Of a stretch of 46,619 nucleotides of DNA, positions 33,005 to 41,637 are shown piece after piece (the stretch's first letter is position 1; every line of letters starts with the position of its first letter). The notes beneath the pieces were generated by a model. The model made no database searches. It was not told where the DNA came from and saw nothing but the letters and a program-made list of their open reading frames with translations. This DNA comes from Paraclostridium tenue (lineage in GTDB: Bacteria; Bacillota; Clostridia; Peptostreptococcales; Peptostreptococcaceae), in the NCBI RefSeq assembly GCF_039521565.1, contig NZ_BAAACP010000017.1:1-46619 (forward strand), read 5' to 3'. A program made the position numbers and the translations under genes.

Positions 33005-35557
33005 TTAATCATTATCTTTTATTCCCTCAATAATACTCATATTTTTTAACTCCCTACTGCTTGTAGTTATTGCTATAATACACACAGTAACTGATAAAGC
33101 AAAGAATACTATTGATTCTTTAACTGGAAATGTAAAATCCATAAAGTGCTCTATTCCGAAATTTGTATAAGCGTTGTTATTCCAATTTACAAATTTAATT
33201 AAGTTTATCATTGATGGAATCAAAGCTATTATGTTGCTTAAAATTGCATATGTTAATGCTTCATAAAGAACCATTTTCTTCATATTTTTAATGCTCAATC
33301 CTATTGCCCTAAATGTTGAAATTTCTTTTTTTCTCATTAACAAATTTGTTCTTATTGTACAGAATACATTAATTCCTGCTATTATTAAAACTAATGCTAT
33401 TGTTGATATTTGAGACTTATAATACTCTCTACTAGAATCTATCCCTCTTTCTCTAAAATTAAATCTACTGTCGAATCTAGATAAATGAATATTATTAGAA
33501 ATTTTTTCTATTTTCTTATTTACATTCTCATCATATGAATCTTTTAAATTTATACCTATTTTAGTATATTTATCTTTACCTGTAAGAGCTATAGCATGAT
33601 TTTGAGATGTTATAATCTCAATACTATTACCACCATCTCCAGTAGACATCCAATTTGGTTTTAAAGTTGCACACACTCTTACCTTATTTTCTTTATATAC
33701 AGTTTCACCATTCTCTGTAGTTTGAACTTTTACTGTTATGATGTCCCCTATCTTTAAATTTTTATAAACTTCTTTGTAGGTATGATCTGTAACTATATCA
33801 TAAAAATAATTATATATTGCTACATTTGGATAACCATCGGTTGCTTTTCCAATGTCTTCTAAACTTCCATCTTGTATAAAATCTTTTATATTTTTATTTA
33901 AATCACTATTGTCATATAATTTTAAAGTAAACTCAGCTTCCATATTATCTTGTTCTTTTACTCCAAAGTATTTTGGAAATTCTTTATTTACTTCATTCTT
34001 TTTAAAATCAAACAACCCACTTACTATTTGCATAGATTCTATGCTTTTTACTCCATCTATATTTTTTATCTTATTTATATCACTATCCATATATTCTAAA
34101 TTATCCACATCTGAAATTGATGGAATAAACTGCATTGTTATATCATATTTATTGTATATATCTTCAATTTTATTATTTACCTCAAACTGCATACTTGAAA
34201 ATGTAGTTAAATATACATATCCTCCTAGTGCAATTGATAACATAGATATAACTGCTCTAGTTTTATTTCTTCCAATATTTTTAATCCCCATATACCCATA
34301 AAATCCAAATATTTTATTTAGAATCTTACTTAATTTATAACTCTTGCCACTACTTTTCATCTTGTCTGTTGTCTTTGTAGATTCAATAAGTGATATATTT
34401 CCAATCTTTATAATAGGTATAATACATGAGATAAGTACAGAAATTATACCTGTTATTATAGACGTCATAATAATTTCTTTACTTACATATAAATTTGGTT
34501 TAATTAATGCTTCTTGATATAGTGAAAAATTGTATTTGCTAATTCCTACATATGAATATATAACCCCAAATACTAATCCAAGTGTTATACCTAAAGCCAT
34601 TATAAATAAGCCTTGATATATTATAATACCTCTTACACTTTTTTTACTTGAACCTATTAATCTAAGTAATGCAGTTTCTTTTATTGTTTCATTTAGAGTA
34701 ATATTAAAGATATTAAATATTAAAATAGCTGATGTAAGTACAATTAAAATTTGAGTTTGAATAACTTGAGGATTATCAAGTCTTTGTTCTACCTCCATTG
34801 TATTTTGCATAAGTACAATGTTTGGTGTATAGCTATTTTTCCCTAAGTCATTTCTTTTCGTAATAGTTTTAATCTGACCATTAATATTTCTCCATCCACT
34901 TTTTAAAGTTACTATACAATCATAACTAATTGTATCTTCTGGTATAATATTGTTATTTTCGCCATCTCCATAAGTAAATGCTTCAAGAGTTAAGTTCATA
35001 TCATAAAATTTTTGTGGCTTTTCTGTAATTCCTACAAGTTTAAATTTTTTATCTTCAGTGTATATGTTTTGATTTCCTTGTGAGTCTTTATATTTCTTTT
35101 TTATTTTTAAATCTATATTAGAATTTAACTTATCAGATATACCCATCGCTTTTAAAGCTTTCTTTTCAAGTACTATCTCATCGTTATTTTTAGGAAGCTT
35201 TCCATTTATTAATTTATTTAACTTACCTTTTACATAGTTTTCATCTACTGATTTTAACTGAAATGAATTTCCTTTTTTATCTAATACATTACCTAAATTT
35301 TGTACTGTACTAGTTTTTAAAACACCCTTGTCGTTTTTTAATTTTCCAACTTCCTCATAATTTAAATCATTAAATTCTACATGATATCCTCCATAAAGTT
35401 TATTTACGGCATTTAAATCATTTTTAGTTTGAGATTCTCTTACTGTACATGTCTCAAATATTAAAGCTACTCCTAACGCTACTGCTAATATTAAAAGTCC
35501 CGTTCTAAGTTTATTTTTTCTTAAATATGCTATTGATAATTTTAAGTATATTCCCAT
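33005..35557 (-). CDS. ABC transporter permease with two FtsX domains
   Basis: An 850-residue membrane protein. A single N-terminal helix (LLILAVALGVALIFETC) is followed by a large extracytoplasmic region (about 40-265), a first FtsX-like three-helix block (about 270-390), a further helix near 440, a second extracytoplasmic region (about 460-690) and a last three-helix block (about 715-840). This duplicated layout is that of 8-10-helix MacB-like permeases of Gram-positive bacteria. Substrates of relatives include peptides, lipoproteins or antibiotics; none can be assigned here. It sits between the 130-residue anchored protein (17 bp) and the ATPase (16 bp) in one operon. Confidence 0.9.
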   Translation of the reverse strand: MGIYLKLSIAYLRKNKLRTGLLILAVALGVALIFETCTVRESQTKNDLNAVNKLYGGYHVEFNDLNYEEVGKLKNDKGVLKTSTVQNLGNVLDKKGNSFQLKSVDENYVKGKLNKLINGKLPKNNDEIVLEKKALKAMGISDKLNSNIDLKIKKKYKDSQGNQNIYTEDKKFKLVGITEKPQKFYDMNLTLEAFTYGDGENNNIIPEDTISYDCIVTLKSGWRNINGQIKTITKRNDLGKNSYTPNIVLMQNTMEVEQRLDNPQVIQTQILIVLTSAILIFNIFNITLNETIKETALLRLIGSSKKSVRGIIIYQGLFIMALGITLGLVFGVIYSYVGISKYNFSLYQEALIKPNLYVSKEIIMTSIITGIISVLISCIIPIIKIGNISLIESTKTTDKMKSSGKSYKLSKILNKIFGFYGYMGIKNIGRNKTRAVISMLSIALGGYVYLTTFSSMQFEVNNKIEDIYNKYDITMQFIPSISDVDNLEYMDSDINKIKNIDGVKSIESMQIVSGLFDFKKNEVNKEFPKYFGVKEQDNMEAEFTLKLYDNSDLNKNIKDFIQDGSLEDIGKATDGYPNVAIYNYFYDIVTDHTYKEVYKNLKIGDIITVKVQTTENGETVYKENKVRVCATLKPNWMSTGDGGNSIEIITSQNHAIALTGKDKYTKIGINLKDSYDENVNKKIEKISNNIHLSRFDSRFNFRERGIDSSREYYKSQISTIALVLIIAGINVFCTIRTNLLMRKKEISTFRAIGLSIKNMKKMVLYEALTYAILSNIIALIPSMINLIKFVNWNNNAYTNFGIEHFMDFTFPVKESIVFFALSVTVCIIAITTSSRELKNMSIIEGIKDND

Positions 35558-35573
35558 AAAATCCCCCTCTTTT

Positions 35574-35966
35574 TTATAATTTATTTAAATATATTGGAGG
35601 ATACTTTACCTTTTTTAAATCCTCTCTTTCTAATCGCTTATTATCATTTAAATTATAAATTTTTAATACAACTTTATTTATTTTATCTAAAGCATAAATT
35701 TCATCGCTATAAAAATATTGATATTCATGCTCCGAATCAGCTTTATAAATTACCTTATAAAGAATTCCATTATAACTTTCTAATTTTGATTTTTCTTTTG
35801 TAACTTCACTTATATCACCTTTTGAAACTCCTTGTTTTACCATATATTTATTAATATTTTCCTCAGCTTCCTTCCAAGGCTTAGAATAATTATTATATAT
35901 AAATAACCCTGTAAGTCCTATAATTACTATAATTAATGCTAATAAAATAGCTTTATATTTTTTCAT
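35574..35966 (-). CDS. Small membrane-anchored protein of the ABC transporter operon
   Basis: A 130-residue protein with one N-terminal hydrophobic segment (YKAILLALIIVIIGLTGLFIY) and a charged extracytoplasmic remainder with many Tyr/Lys. The family was not recognised. It has no lipobox, so it is probably a membrane-anchored rather than free secreted protein. AAGGAGG precedes the ATG, 10 bp after the lipoprotein gene and 17 bp before the permease gene. The position suggests an accessory or sensing subunit of the transporter. Confidence 0.75.
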   Translation of the reverse strand: MKKYKAILLALIIVIIGLTGLFIYNNYSKPWKEAEENINKYMVKQGVSKGDISEVTKEKSKLESYNGILYKVIYKADSEHEYQYFYSDEIYALDKINKVVLKIYNLNDNKRLEREDLKKVKYPPIYLNKL

Positions 35967-35976
35967 ATAAACCTCC

Positions 35977-36561
35977 TTATTTTAATATAAATTCATCATT
36001 AAATCTTAACTCTAAAATCTTAGTTTTCTTATCAATTTCTTTCACTGAAATATGTATATCACCCATATCAGGAAGTTCTACAATACCTTCACCTTTATTA
36101 ACTACATTTTTAACTTCATTAAAAAATTCCTTTTCAGTTAAATTAGTATCGGTTAAAGACTTAAATATGTTATAAATTGCCTTAACAAACTTATCATCTT
36201 TTGATAATTTTTCATCCTTTAAGTAGTCCTTAACACAATGAATAAATAGTATTTCCTTATCTTTTTTCTTATCTAAGGTCACAGAATAATTTAAAACTTG
36301 CTTAGGTTGTTCTTTAGAATATTCTAAATTACCTAAAGATAACACAAAACTCCCATCTGGTTTTTCTTCAGCAACTCGAAGACCACTATCTTTTATAGCT
36401 TTTGAAATCTTCTTTGATAAATCTTTTTTAATCTTTGATACTTCTGTTGTTGTATAAGCTTCTTTATCCATATCAATTGTAGAAGATTCACAACCCATCA
36501 TAAAAGCTAAACTTATACTTGTAGCTAATAATATAGCTAGTATAATTTTTTTTACTTTCAT
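35977..36561 (-). CDS. Putative lipoprotein of the ABC transporter operon
   Basis: A 194-residue protein beginning MKVKKIILAILLATSISLAF with lipobox MGC (Cys24), then ESSTIDMDKEAYT. It should be anchored outside the membrane. The remainder is a mixed alpha/beta chain of unknown family, with a repeated LSKDDKFVKAIYNIFKSL-like helix. Two start codons exist, six nt apart. GGAGG is only 3 nt from the ATG at 36567 but 9 nt from the ATG at 36561, so the latter is used. It is the first gene of the transporter operon and follows a terminator after the upstream kinase gene. Confidence 0.75.
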   Translation of the reverse strand: MKVKKIILAILLATSISLAFMMGCESSTIDMDKEAYTTTEVSKIKKDLSKKISKAIKDSGLRVAEEKPDGSFVLSLGNLEYSKEQPKQVLNYSVTLDKKKDKEILFIHCVKDYLKDEKLSKDDKFVKAIYNIFKSLTDTNLTEKEFFNEVKNVVNKGEGIVELPDMGDIHISVKEIDKKTKILELRFNDEFILK

Positions 36562-36641
36562 ATACATTTTCCTCCATTATTTAAATTTCATAAATTTATT
36601 AATTACCTTTGTATTTCAAAGCTTTATAGCCATTTAATCAT

Positions 36642-36693
36642 AAAAAATAAGGACATTACCTTTTTCTATTAAAAGATAACATCCTTATTTTTT
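36642..36693 (-). terminator. Terminator after the first AgrC-like kinase gene
   Basis: AAAAAATAAGGA...TCCTTATTTTTT with an inner arm TTACCTTTTT/AAAAGATAA forms a long imperfect hairpin 31 bp beyond the kinase stop codon. Its inner arm resembles those at 38939-38992 and 39288-39319. Confidence 0.75.
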
Positions 36694-36723
36694 AGACTCA
36701 ATACATATGCCCCAACTAGCACC

Positions 36724-38106
36724 TTAATCGACCCAACTGTCAGTATTTTGATTAAGTGGTATGCATATATTTATTATAAATTTATCTTTCTCATCTTCAA
36801 ATAATAATTCTCCATTATATTTTTCTAAAGATGATTTAATACTTTGAGTTCCTATTCCATGTACAAACTTGTCCATTTTATCTGTTATTAATTTATTTTT
36901 CTTAAACTTAATATTATTAACTTTACTGTTTTCACATTTAATTACAAAATATGTTTTTGATATAGTTCCCTTAATTCTAATATACTTTTCAATATTTTCA
37001 TCATGTATTTTATCACAAGCTTCTATTGCATTATCTAAAACATTAGCAAATATACTTGATATATCTATTGGTTTTATAAAATTAACTTTTGAAAAGTTTA
37101 TATCACAAATAAACTTAATTCCTTTTTTACTGCATATATCACTTTTTTCATTTATTATAATATCTAGTATCATATTCCCTGTATTATAATTATCTTTAAA
37201 AGATTTAATTTCATCTTTTAAATTACTTATGTATTCACTAACTTCTTTATTATTATTTTTAAGATTATCTATACAGCAAATATGATTATTTATATAATGA
37301 TAAAGCTTTTTAACCTTCATATGAGAATCTTGAATACTTAGATAATGTTCATATTGCATATCTAATTTATTTTTCATAAGTTCATATTGAGTTTTTTTCT
37401 TATTTTCTTTTACTATTTGTCTAAATAATAATATAAGAACTATACTACTAGCCACTACTAACTTTGGAGTTAAAAGAAAATCAAATACATAACGTTCTGA
37501 ATATAAACTTACAAATCTCTCAAGTTTGTAAAATATATAATTTCCAACTATACTAATTGAATTAACCATTAAAGCAAATATCAAATATATATAATTTCTT
37601 TTTTCGCTATTAAGTAATTGTAACCGCTTATTAAAAAAAGCAAATATCAAATATATAAATAAAATAACCAAGTTAGTGTATATATCAACTTTTAATTGTT
37701 CAAAATTAGATACTAAAAGCGCTTCTTTTGATGATATAATATACCCTGTAATTAAAAAAAACAAAATTCTCTCTAATAGATAGCTTTTAATCAAATCGTA
37801 ATATACATTAAATAAACAAAAGAAGGTTATATATTTAATATATCTTATCTTATAAAAATACTTGTAGTAACCTCCAAAAGCTATAAGTACTAAAGCATTA
37901 AATAAATAATTTCCATTTTTAAAATAAATATAACTCACTTCTATGTTAGACAATAGAGCTATAATATAAATTAAAAATAATAAAATATAAAATACAGTTT
38001 TTCTATAGTCCTTTCCATCTTTTTTATAAACTAATATGCTATTAAATATAGTAAAGCGTATAACTATTGATAAAGCTAATAATAAATTAGTCATAAAATT
38101 TAACAT
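36724..38106 (-). CDS. AgrC-like GHKL sensor kinase 1 with altered H-box
   Basis: A 460-residue membrane kinase. About six or seven hydrophobic segments fill residues 1-230. A dimerisation helix follows with the phosphoacceptor region KLYHYINNHICCI (His270). The GHKL ATPase has N-box NVLDNAIEAC and G-box HGIGTQSIKSSL. In most AgrC-type kinases, and in the paralogue here, the residue after His is Asp; here it is Tyr271 (TAT where the paralogue has GAT). Because this acidic residue aids phosphotransfer, activity may be changed. The ATG overlaps the stop of the upstream regulator gene by 7 bp and uses the GGTGATT within it. The ligand is unknown and no AgrD-like peptide is nearby. Confidence 0.87.
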   Translation of the reverse strand: MLNFMTNLLLALSIVIRFTIFNSILVYKKDGKDYRKTVFYILLFLIYIIALLSNIEVSYIYFKNGNYLFNALVLIAFGGYYKYFYKIRYIKYITFFCLFNVYYDLIKSYLLERILFFLITGYIISSKEALLVSNFEQLKVDIYTNLVILFIYLIFAFFNKRLQLLNSEKRNYIYLIFALMVNSISIVGNYIFYKLERFVSLYSERYVFDFLLTPKLVVASSIVLILLFRQIVKENKKKTQYELMKNKLDMQYEHYLSIQDSHMKVKKLYHYINNHICCIDNLKNNNKEVSEYISNLKDEIKSFKDNYNTGNMILDIIINEKSDICSKKGIKFICDINFSKVNFIKPIDISSIFANVLDNAIEACDKIHDENIEKYIRIKGTISKTYFVIKCENSKVNNIKFKKNKLITDKMDKFVHGIGTQSIKSSLEKYNGELLFEDEKDKFIINICIPLNQNTDSWVD

Positions 38107-38810
38107 ATTGAATCACCAAGAAATTTTAAAAACTTCTCCTTAACATCTTTATATCTATATCTACTAACAGGTACTTCTTCTCCACTTTCTAAAATTGCAG
38201 TGTTTAACTTTATATTCTCTACATAACTTAGATTTATCAAAAAACTTTTATGACATCTTACAAATTTGCCTAGCTTTAAGTCTTTTTCTATTTTTTCTAG
38301 GCTATACCTTACATCAAAAGTCTTATTTATTGTATGTATTAACATATTCTTTTTTTGAACTTCTATATACTTTATTTCATTTGATTGAATCTTGTATGTA
38401 TTAGACTTATTTTTTATTAATATATAATTGTTTTTGTTTTCAATCTCTTTGATACATGTTAATACATGTTTTTTTAATTCCTCTAATTCTATAGGTTTTA
38501 ATAAATATCTATAAGCTCTTACTTCATATCCATCTTGAACATAATCTATTAAAGAAGTTATAAAAATTATCTCCATTTTATTATCTACTTCTCTAATTTT
38601 TCTTGCAGTATCCATTCCATTAATTTGTCCCATTTGTATATCTAAAAGTAATATATCTATTTCTTTTAAATTACTTTCAAGTAACTCTTCTCCTAAGCTA
38701 TATTTTTGTATTTCATATTCTATATTTATATTTTTTAATATATTGTGAAGATAGTTTTCTATTAGACTTTGTGTTTCTTTTTCATCTTCACAAATCGCTA
38801 TCCTAATCAT
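38100..38810 (-). CDS. LytTR response regulator 1 (AgrA-like)
   Basis: A 236-residue regulator. The receiver domain opens MIRIAICEDEKETQ with phospho-acceptor Asp57 (ILLLDIQM) and Lys105 (RYLLKPIELEEL). The C-terminal LytTR DNA-binding domain (about 135-236) has KSNTYKIQ, RCHKSFLINLSYVENI and GEEVPVSRYRYKDVK. It would bind a direct-repeat promoter site after phosphorylation. GGGGGGGAAC precedes the ATG. It is co-transcribed and overlapping with kinase 1. The nearest downstream candidate target is the ABC transporter operon, which is inference. Confidence 0.92.
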   Translation of the reverse strand: MIRIAICEDEKETQSLIENYLHNILKNINIEYEIQKYSLGEELLESNLKEIDILLLDIQMGQINGMDTARKIREVDNKMEIIFITSLIDYVQDGYEVRAYRYLLKPIELEELKKHVLTCIKEIENKNNYILIKNKSNTYKIQSNEIKYIEVQKKNMLIHTINKTFDVRYSLEKIEKDLKLGKFVRCHKSFLINLSYVENIKLNTAILESGEEVPVSRYRYKDVKEKFLKFLGDSIC

Positions 38811-38938
38811 AAGTTCCCCCCCTATACCTATTAGTTGATATATTCAAATATGACTTTATACCTTATGTTTTAGGATAACATTTCCAAACTATTTTTATCA
38901 ATACTTAAATCTAATTTATGCTTTTTAACTCTTTAAAT

Positions 38939-38992
38939 AAAAAAAATCAGTATATTATCTTTTGAAGTTAAAAGATAACACCCTGATTTTTT
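38939..38992 (-). terminator. Hairpin terminator after the 77-residue protein gene
   Basis: AAAAAATCAG...CTGATTTTTT with inner arm TATTATCTTTT/AAAAGATAACA. On the minus strand it ends in a T-run, 12 bp beyond the small-protein stop codon. Its inner arm matches the hairpins at 36642 and 39288. Confidence 0.75.
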
Positions 38993-39003
38993 AGTTTCAA
39001 ATT

Positions 39004-39237
39004 CTATTGCTTTTCTTTAAAAGCAACTATACACTTAAATAATGCTATTATAGAAATTATACATAATATTCCTAAATTCACTAATTCCATTAAAAGCCAT
39101 ATATCCCCACCAACCAATTTCATAAGAGACATATTATAACTATCAGCTAAAAACTTATAGTGAAAAAATAATCTGCTTGATAACATTAAACTCGTTAAAC
39201 TTAATAAAAATATAACAACTGAACTTGCTTTTTTCAT
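39004..39237 (-). CDS. Small two-helix membrane protein between the two regulatory pairs
   Basis: A 77-residue protein with an N-terminal hydrophobic segment (VVIFLLSLTSLMLSSRLFF, about 7-25) and a second one (LLMELVNLGILCIISIIALF, about 48-67), ending with a charged KEKQ tail. It is not recognised. It lacks the amphipathic N-terminus, central Cys-thiolactone core and acidic tail of AgrD and is much too small for AgrB. The placement, just after kinase 2 and before regulator 1, suggests a membrane accessory, immunity or signalling role. AAGGAGTATGTG precedes the ATG. Confidence 0.7.
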   Translation of the reverse strand: MKKASSVVIFLLSLTSLMLSSRLFFHYKFLADSYNMSLMKLVGGDIWLLMELVNLGILCIISIIALFKCIVAFKEKQ

Positions 39238-39287
39238 ATCACATACTCCTTATCATCGATTTTTAAATTTTAGTATTTATTATAATA

Positions 39288-39319
39288 ATGGGTGTTACCT
39301 TTACAAAAGTAACACCCAT
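39288..39319 (-). repeat. Hairpin between kinase 2 and the 77-residue protein gene
   Basis: ATGGGTGTTAC and GTAACACCCAT form an 11-bp perfect arm pair, with three more pairs after one mismatch. No T-run follows on the minus strand, so it looks more like an mRNA-processing or partial terminator structure than a full intrinsic terminator. Shares its GTGTTA-TTTT core with the hairpins at 36642 and 38939. Confidence 0.6.
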
Positions 39320-39383
39320 GTGCTTTATGTTCAATATATACAGTGTAAGTGGTATTTATATAAGCGCAACTGTCATATTTTTA

Positions 39384-40739
39384 TTACTTAATCTTTAGTG
39401 GTATATATATTTTTAATGTAAATTTATTTTTTTCATCTATAATTTCCATATCTCCATCATACTTTTTTAGAGATTCTTTTATACTCGAAAGACCTATGCC
39501 ATGAAGAAATGAATCCTTTTTACTACTAATTATTTTTTTATTTTTTATTTTGATTTCATTTGACTTGCTATTTTCACACTTTATCACATAATAAGATTTA
39601 ACTATAGTTCCTCTTATATTTATATATCTATTATTTTCAACTTTTTTACATGCTTCTATTGCATTATCTATCATATTTGCAAATATAGCTGATACATCTA
39701 TCATCTCTATAAAATCACATTTTTCAAAGTTTATATCACAAAACAAATCTATATTGTTTTTTATACATTCTGAATGTTTGTCACTTAAAATTATATCTAA
39801 TATTCTGTTTCCACTATCAAATGTACTCTCAAAGCCCTTAAGCTCTTTTTTTATACTGTCTATGTACTCATTTATATCTTCATTTTCAATTTGCCTAATA
39901 CAAGATATATGGTTATTAATATCATGATACAATTTTCTTACTTTCATTTGAGATTCTTGCATATTTAAATAATAGTTATATTGCATATCTAACTTATCAT
40001 TGATAGCTTTTAGCTCTGATTTAGATTTCATACTTTTTATTAACTTATTTACAACTTTTACTAAAAATATATTGCAAAATATCATAATTACTGGTACTGT
40101 ATTTTGAATTACCTTTATAAAACTAGATAATCCAAAATTCACCTTATAGTTTGTGTAATTTGGCAAATTATTTGCAATAATGTTATATAAATCTAAAATA
40201 AGATTTCCACCCACAAATATAAAAAATATACTTGTAGTATTTATAATTATGATTAAGCCAATATACAAATAGTATTTTTTATTTATATCTAAGTTTACAA
40301 TTTTATTAAAATGTTTGATAAATATTATCAATATAGTATTTACTACTAAAAACTTAGCTAACTTATACCTTAATGCAGTATAGGTTATTATTAAGTCAAA
40401 TACTCCTTCTAGTAATAAAAAACTTACCACATTCTCAAGTATAATATATCCAAATGAAAATACCATACTATAAATCAAAGAATCTTTTATGGAAATTTTA
40501 AATAAACTTTTGCATAATAAAGATAGTATTACGCCTTGAAAAATACAATACTCTATTTTTATAAATTCAATCTTTGGAAGTAGCAATATTAATATTATAA
40601 GTATTGATACTAGTATGTACTCCCACTTTTTTATAAGGTGTTTCCTATCTGTTAATTTATTTATCATTAGATAAAATATTCCAAGGTAAAGTATAGAGTT
40701 TATAATATATATTATTGATAAAATCAAAACTTCCCCCAT
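39384..40739 (-). CDS. AgrC-like GHKL sensor kinase 2
   Basis: A 451-residue paralogue of kinase 1 with about seven hydrophobic segments (1-230). The H-box is canonical, KLYHDINNHISCI (His272, Asp273). The ATPase has N-box NMIDNAIEAC and G-box HGIGLSSIKESL. The two kinases match through the whole cytoplasmic part (for example the MKV-KLYH and IRGTI-KSY-VIKCENSK segments) but differ in the membrane sensor, so they probably detect different peptides. The ATG shares one base with the stop codon of regulator 2 (TAATG), indicating translational coupling. A TTG four codons in is a possible alternative start. No agrB/agrD is present. Confidence 0.9.
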   Translation of the reverse strand: MGEVLILSIIYIINSILYLGIFYLMINKLTDRKHLIKKWEYILVSILIILILLLPKIEFIKIEYCIFQGVILSLLCKSLFKISIKDSLIYSMVFSFGYIILENVVSFLLLEGVFDLIITYTALRYKLAKFLVVNTILIIFIKHFNKIVNLDINKKYYLYIGLIIIINTTSIFFIFVGGNLILDLYNIIANNLPNYTNYKVNFGLSSFIKVIQNTVPVIMIFCNIFLVKVVNKLIKSMKSKSELKAINDKLDMQYNYYLNMQESQMKVRKLYHDINNHISCIRQIENEDINEYIDSIKKELKGFESTFDSGNRILDIILSDKHSECIKNNIDLFCDINFEKCDFIEMIDVSAIFANMIDNAIEACKKVENNRYINIRGTIVKSYYVIKCENSKSNEIKIKNKKIISSKKDSFLHGIGLSSIKESLKKYDGDMEIIDEKNKFTLKIYIPLKIK

Positions 40740-41452
40740 TATAATACACTTCCTATATAGCTTAAAAATCTGACTTTTGTTTCTTTGAATCTATGACGAC
40801 TTATAGGTACTTCATCTTTATTTTCAAGGATTGCTATATATTGTTTTATATTTTCAATATAACTAATATTAACTAAAAAACTTTTATGACATCTGAAAAA
40901 ATTATATATACTTAACTCTTTTTCTATTTTATCTATACTCATTTTTATATTATAATCTTTATCTATAGTATGTATTGTCATATCTTTATTTTGAATTTCT
41001 ATATATGTAATATGACTTATATTTATTTTGTAAACATCATTTTTTCCATTTACCACTATGTAGTTCTCTTTCTTCTCGTTTATTTCTTTTATACATGATG
41101 TCAAATGTTTTTTCAAATCATCAAACTTTATTGGTTTTAGTAAATATCTATATGCCCTTACCTCATACCCATCTTGAATATATTTTACTAGTGATGTTGT
41201 AAATATTATTTCCACTTCTTTTTTGTCTATTTCTCTAATTTTTTTAGCTATTTCCATTCCATTTAGTTTGTCCATTTTTATGTCTAGTAAAAATATATCT
41301 ACATTTTCAGGATAGTTTTCAAGTAACTCTTCTCCTGAGATAAATGTTAGTATTTCATAGTCCTTTGTTATTTCTGTTAATATTTTATCTATGTATTGTT
41401 CTAATATTTCTTGTTGTTTTACTTCGTCTTCACATATTGCTATTTTTAACAT
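40739..41452 (-). CDS. LytTR response regulator 2 (AgrA-like)
   Basis: A 237-residue paralogue of regulator 1. Receiver domain MLKIAICEDEVKQQE with Asp57 (IFLLDIKM) and Lys in RYLLKPIKFDDL. LytTR domain with RCHKSFLVNISYIENI and DEVPISRHRFKETK. A TTG at 41467 overlaps the Shine-Dalgarno GGGGGAGG, so the ATG at 41452 is used. This is the first gene of the unit with kinase 2 and possibly the 77-residue protein. Its promoter region (41453-41570) is AT-rich with a TATAAT near 41500, but no convincing LytTR direct repeats were seen. Confidence 0.92.
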   Translation of the reverse strand: MLKIAICEDEVKQQEILEQYIDKILTEITKDYEILTFISGEELLENYPENVDIFLLDIKMDKLNGMEIAKKIREIDKKEVEIIFTTSLVKYIQDGYEVRAYRYLLKPIKFDDLKKHLTSCIKEINEKKENYIVVNGKNDVYKINISHITYIEIQNKDMTIHTIDKDYNIKMSIDKIEKELSIYNFFRCHKSFLVNISYIENIKQYIAILENKDEVPISRHRFKETKVRFLSYIGSVL

Positions 41453-41571
41453 TATGTCCTCCCCCAATTGTTATCTGCTACTTACTAAAGTTAATTATAT
41501 ATCAAAAATACAATATAATTCTAGTCGTATAGCTTTATAAATTATAATTTGAATGAGTTTTTATTAACGTA

Positions 41572-41605
41572 AAAAAGACATTGATTTTTTAATCAATGTC
41601 TTTTT
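41572..41605 (-). terminator. Intrinsic terminator of the M20 amidohydrolase gene
   Basis: A 15-bp perfect stem (41572-41586 with 41591-41605), 4-nt loop, with A-run and T-run at the ends, 32 bp beyond the stop codon. Confidence 0.85.
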
Positions 41606-41637
41606 GTGTATTTAAATAATGACTTATATAAATTTTT

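Noticed and set aside
38904..38932. Possible LytTR direct repeats (AGAGTTAAA, 11 bp, AGATTTAAG) upstream of regulator 1
   Set aside because: Spacing is one base short of the AgrA pattern and the motif is weak in AT-rich DNA. No similar pair is upstream of regulator 2.
38811..39003. Search for an AgrD-like peptide gene near the kinases
   Set aside because: No short frame with an amphipathic N-terminus, Cys core and acidic tail was found in the gaps between 38811 and 41637.
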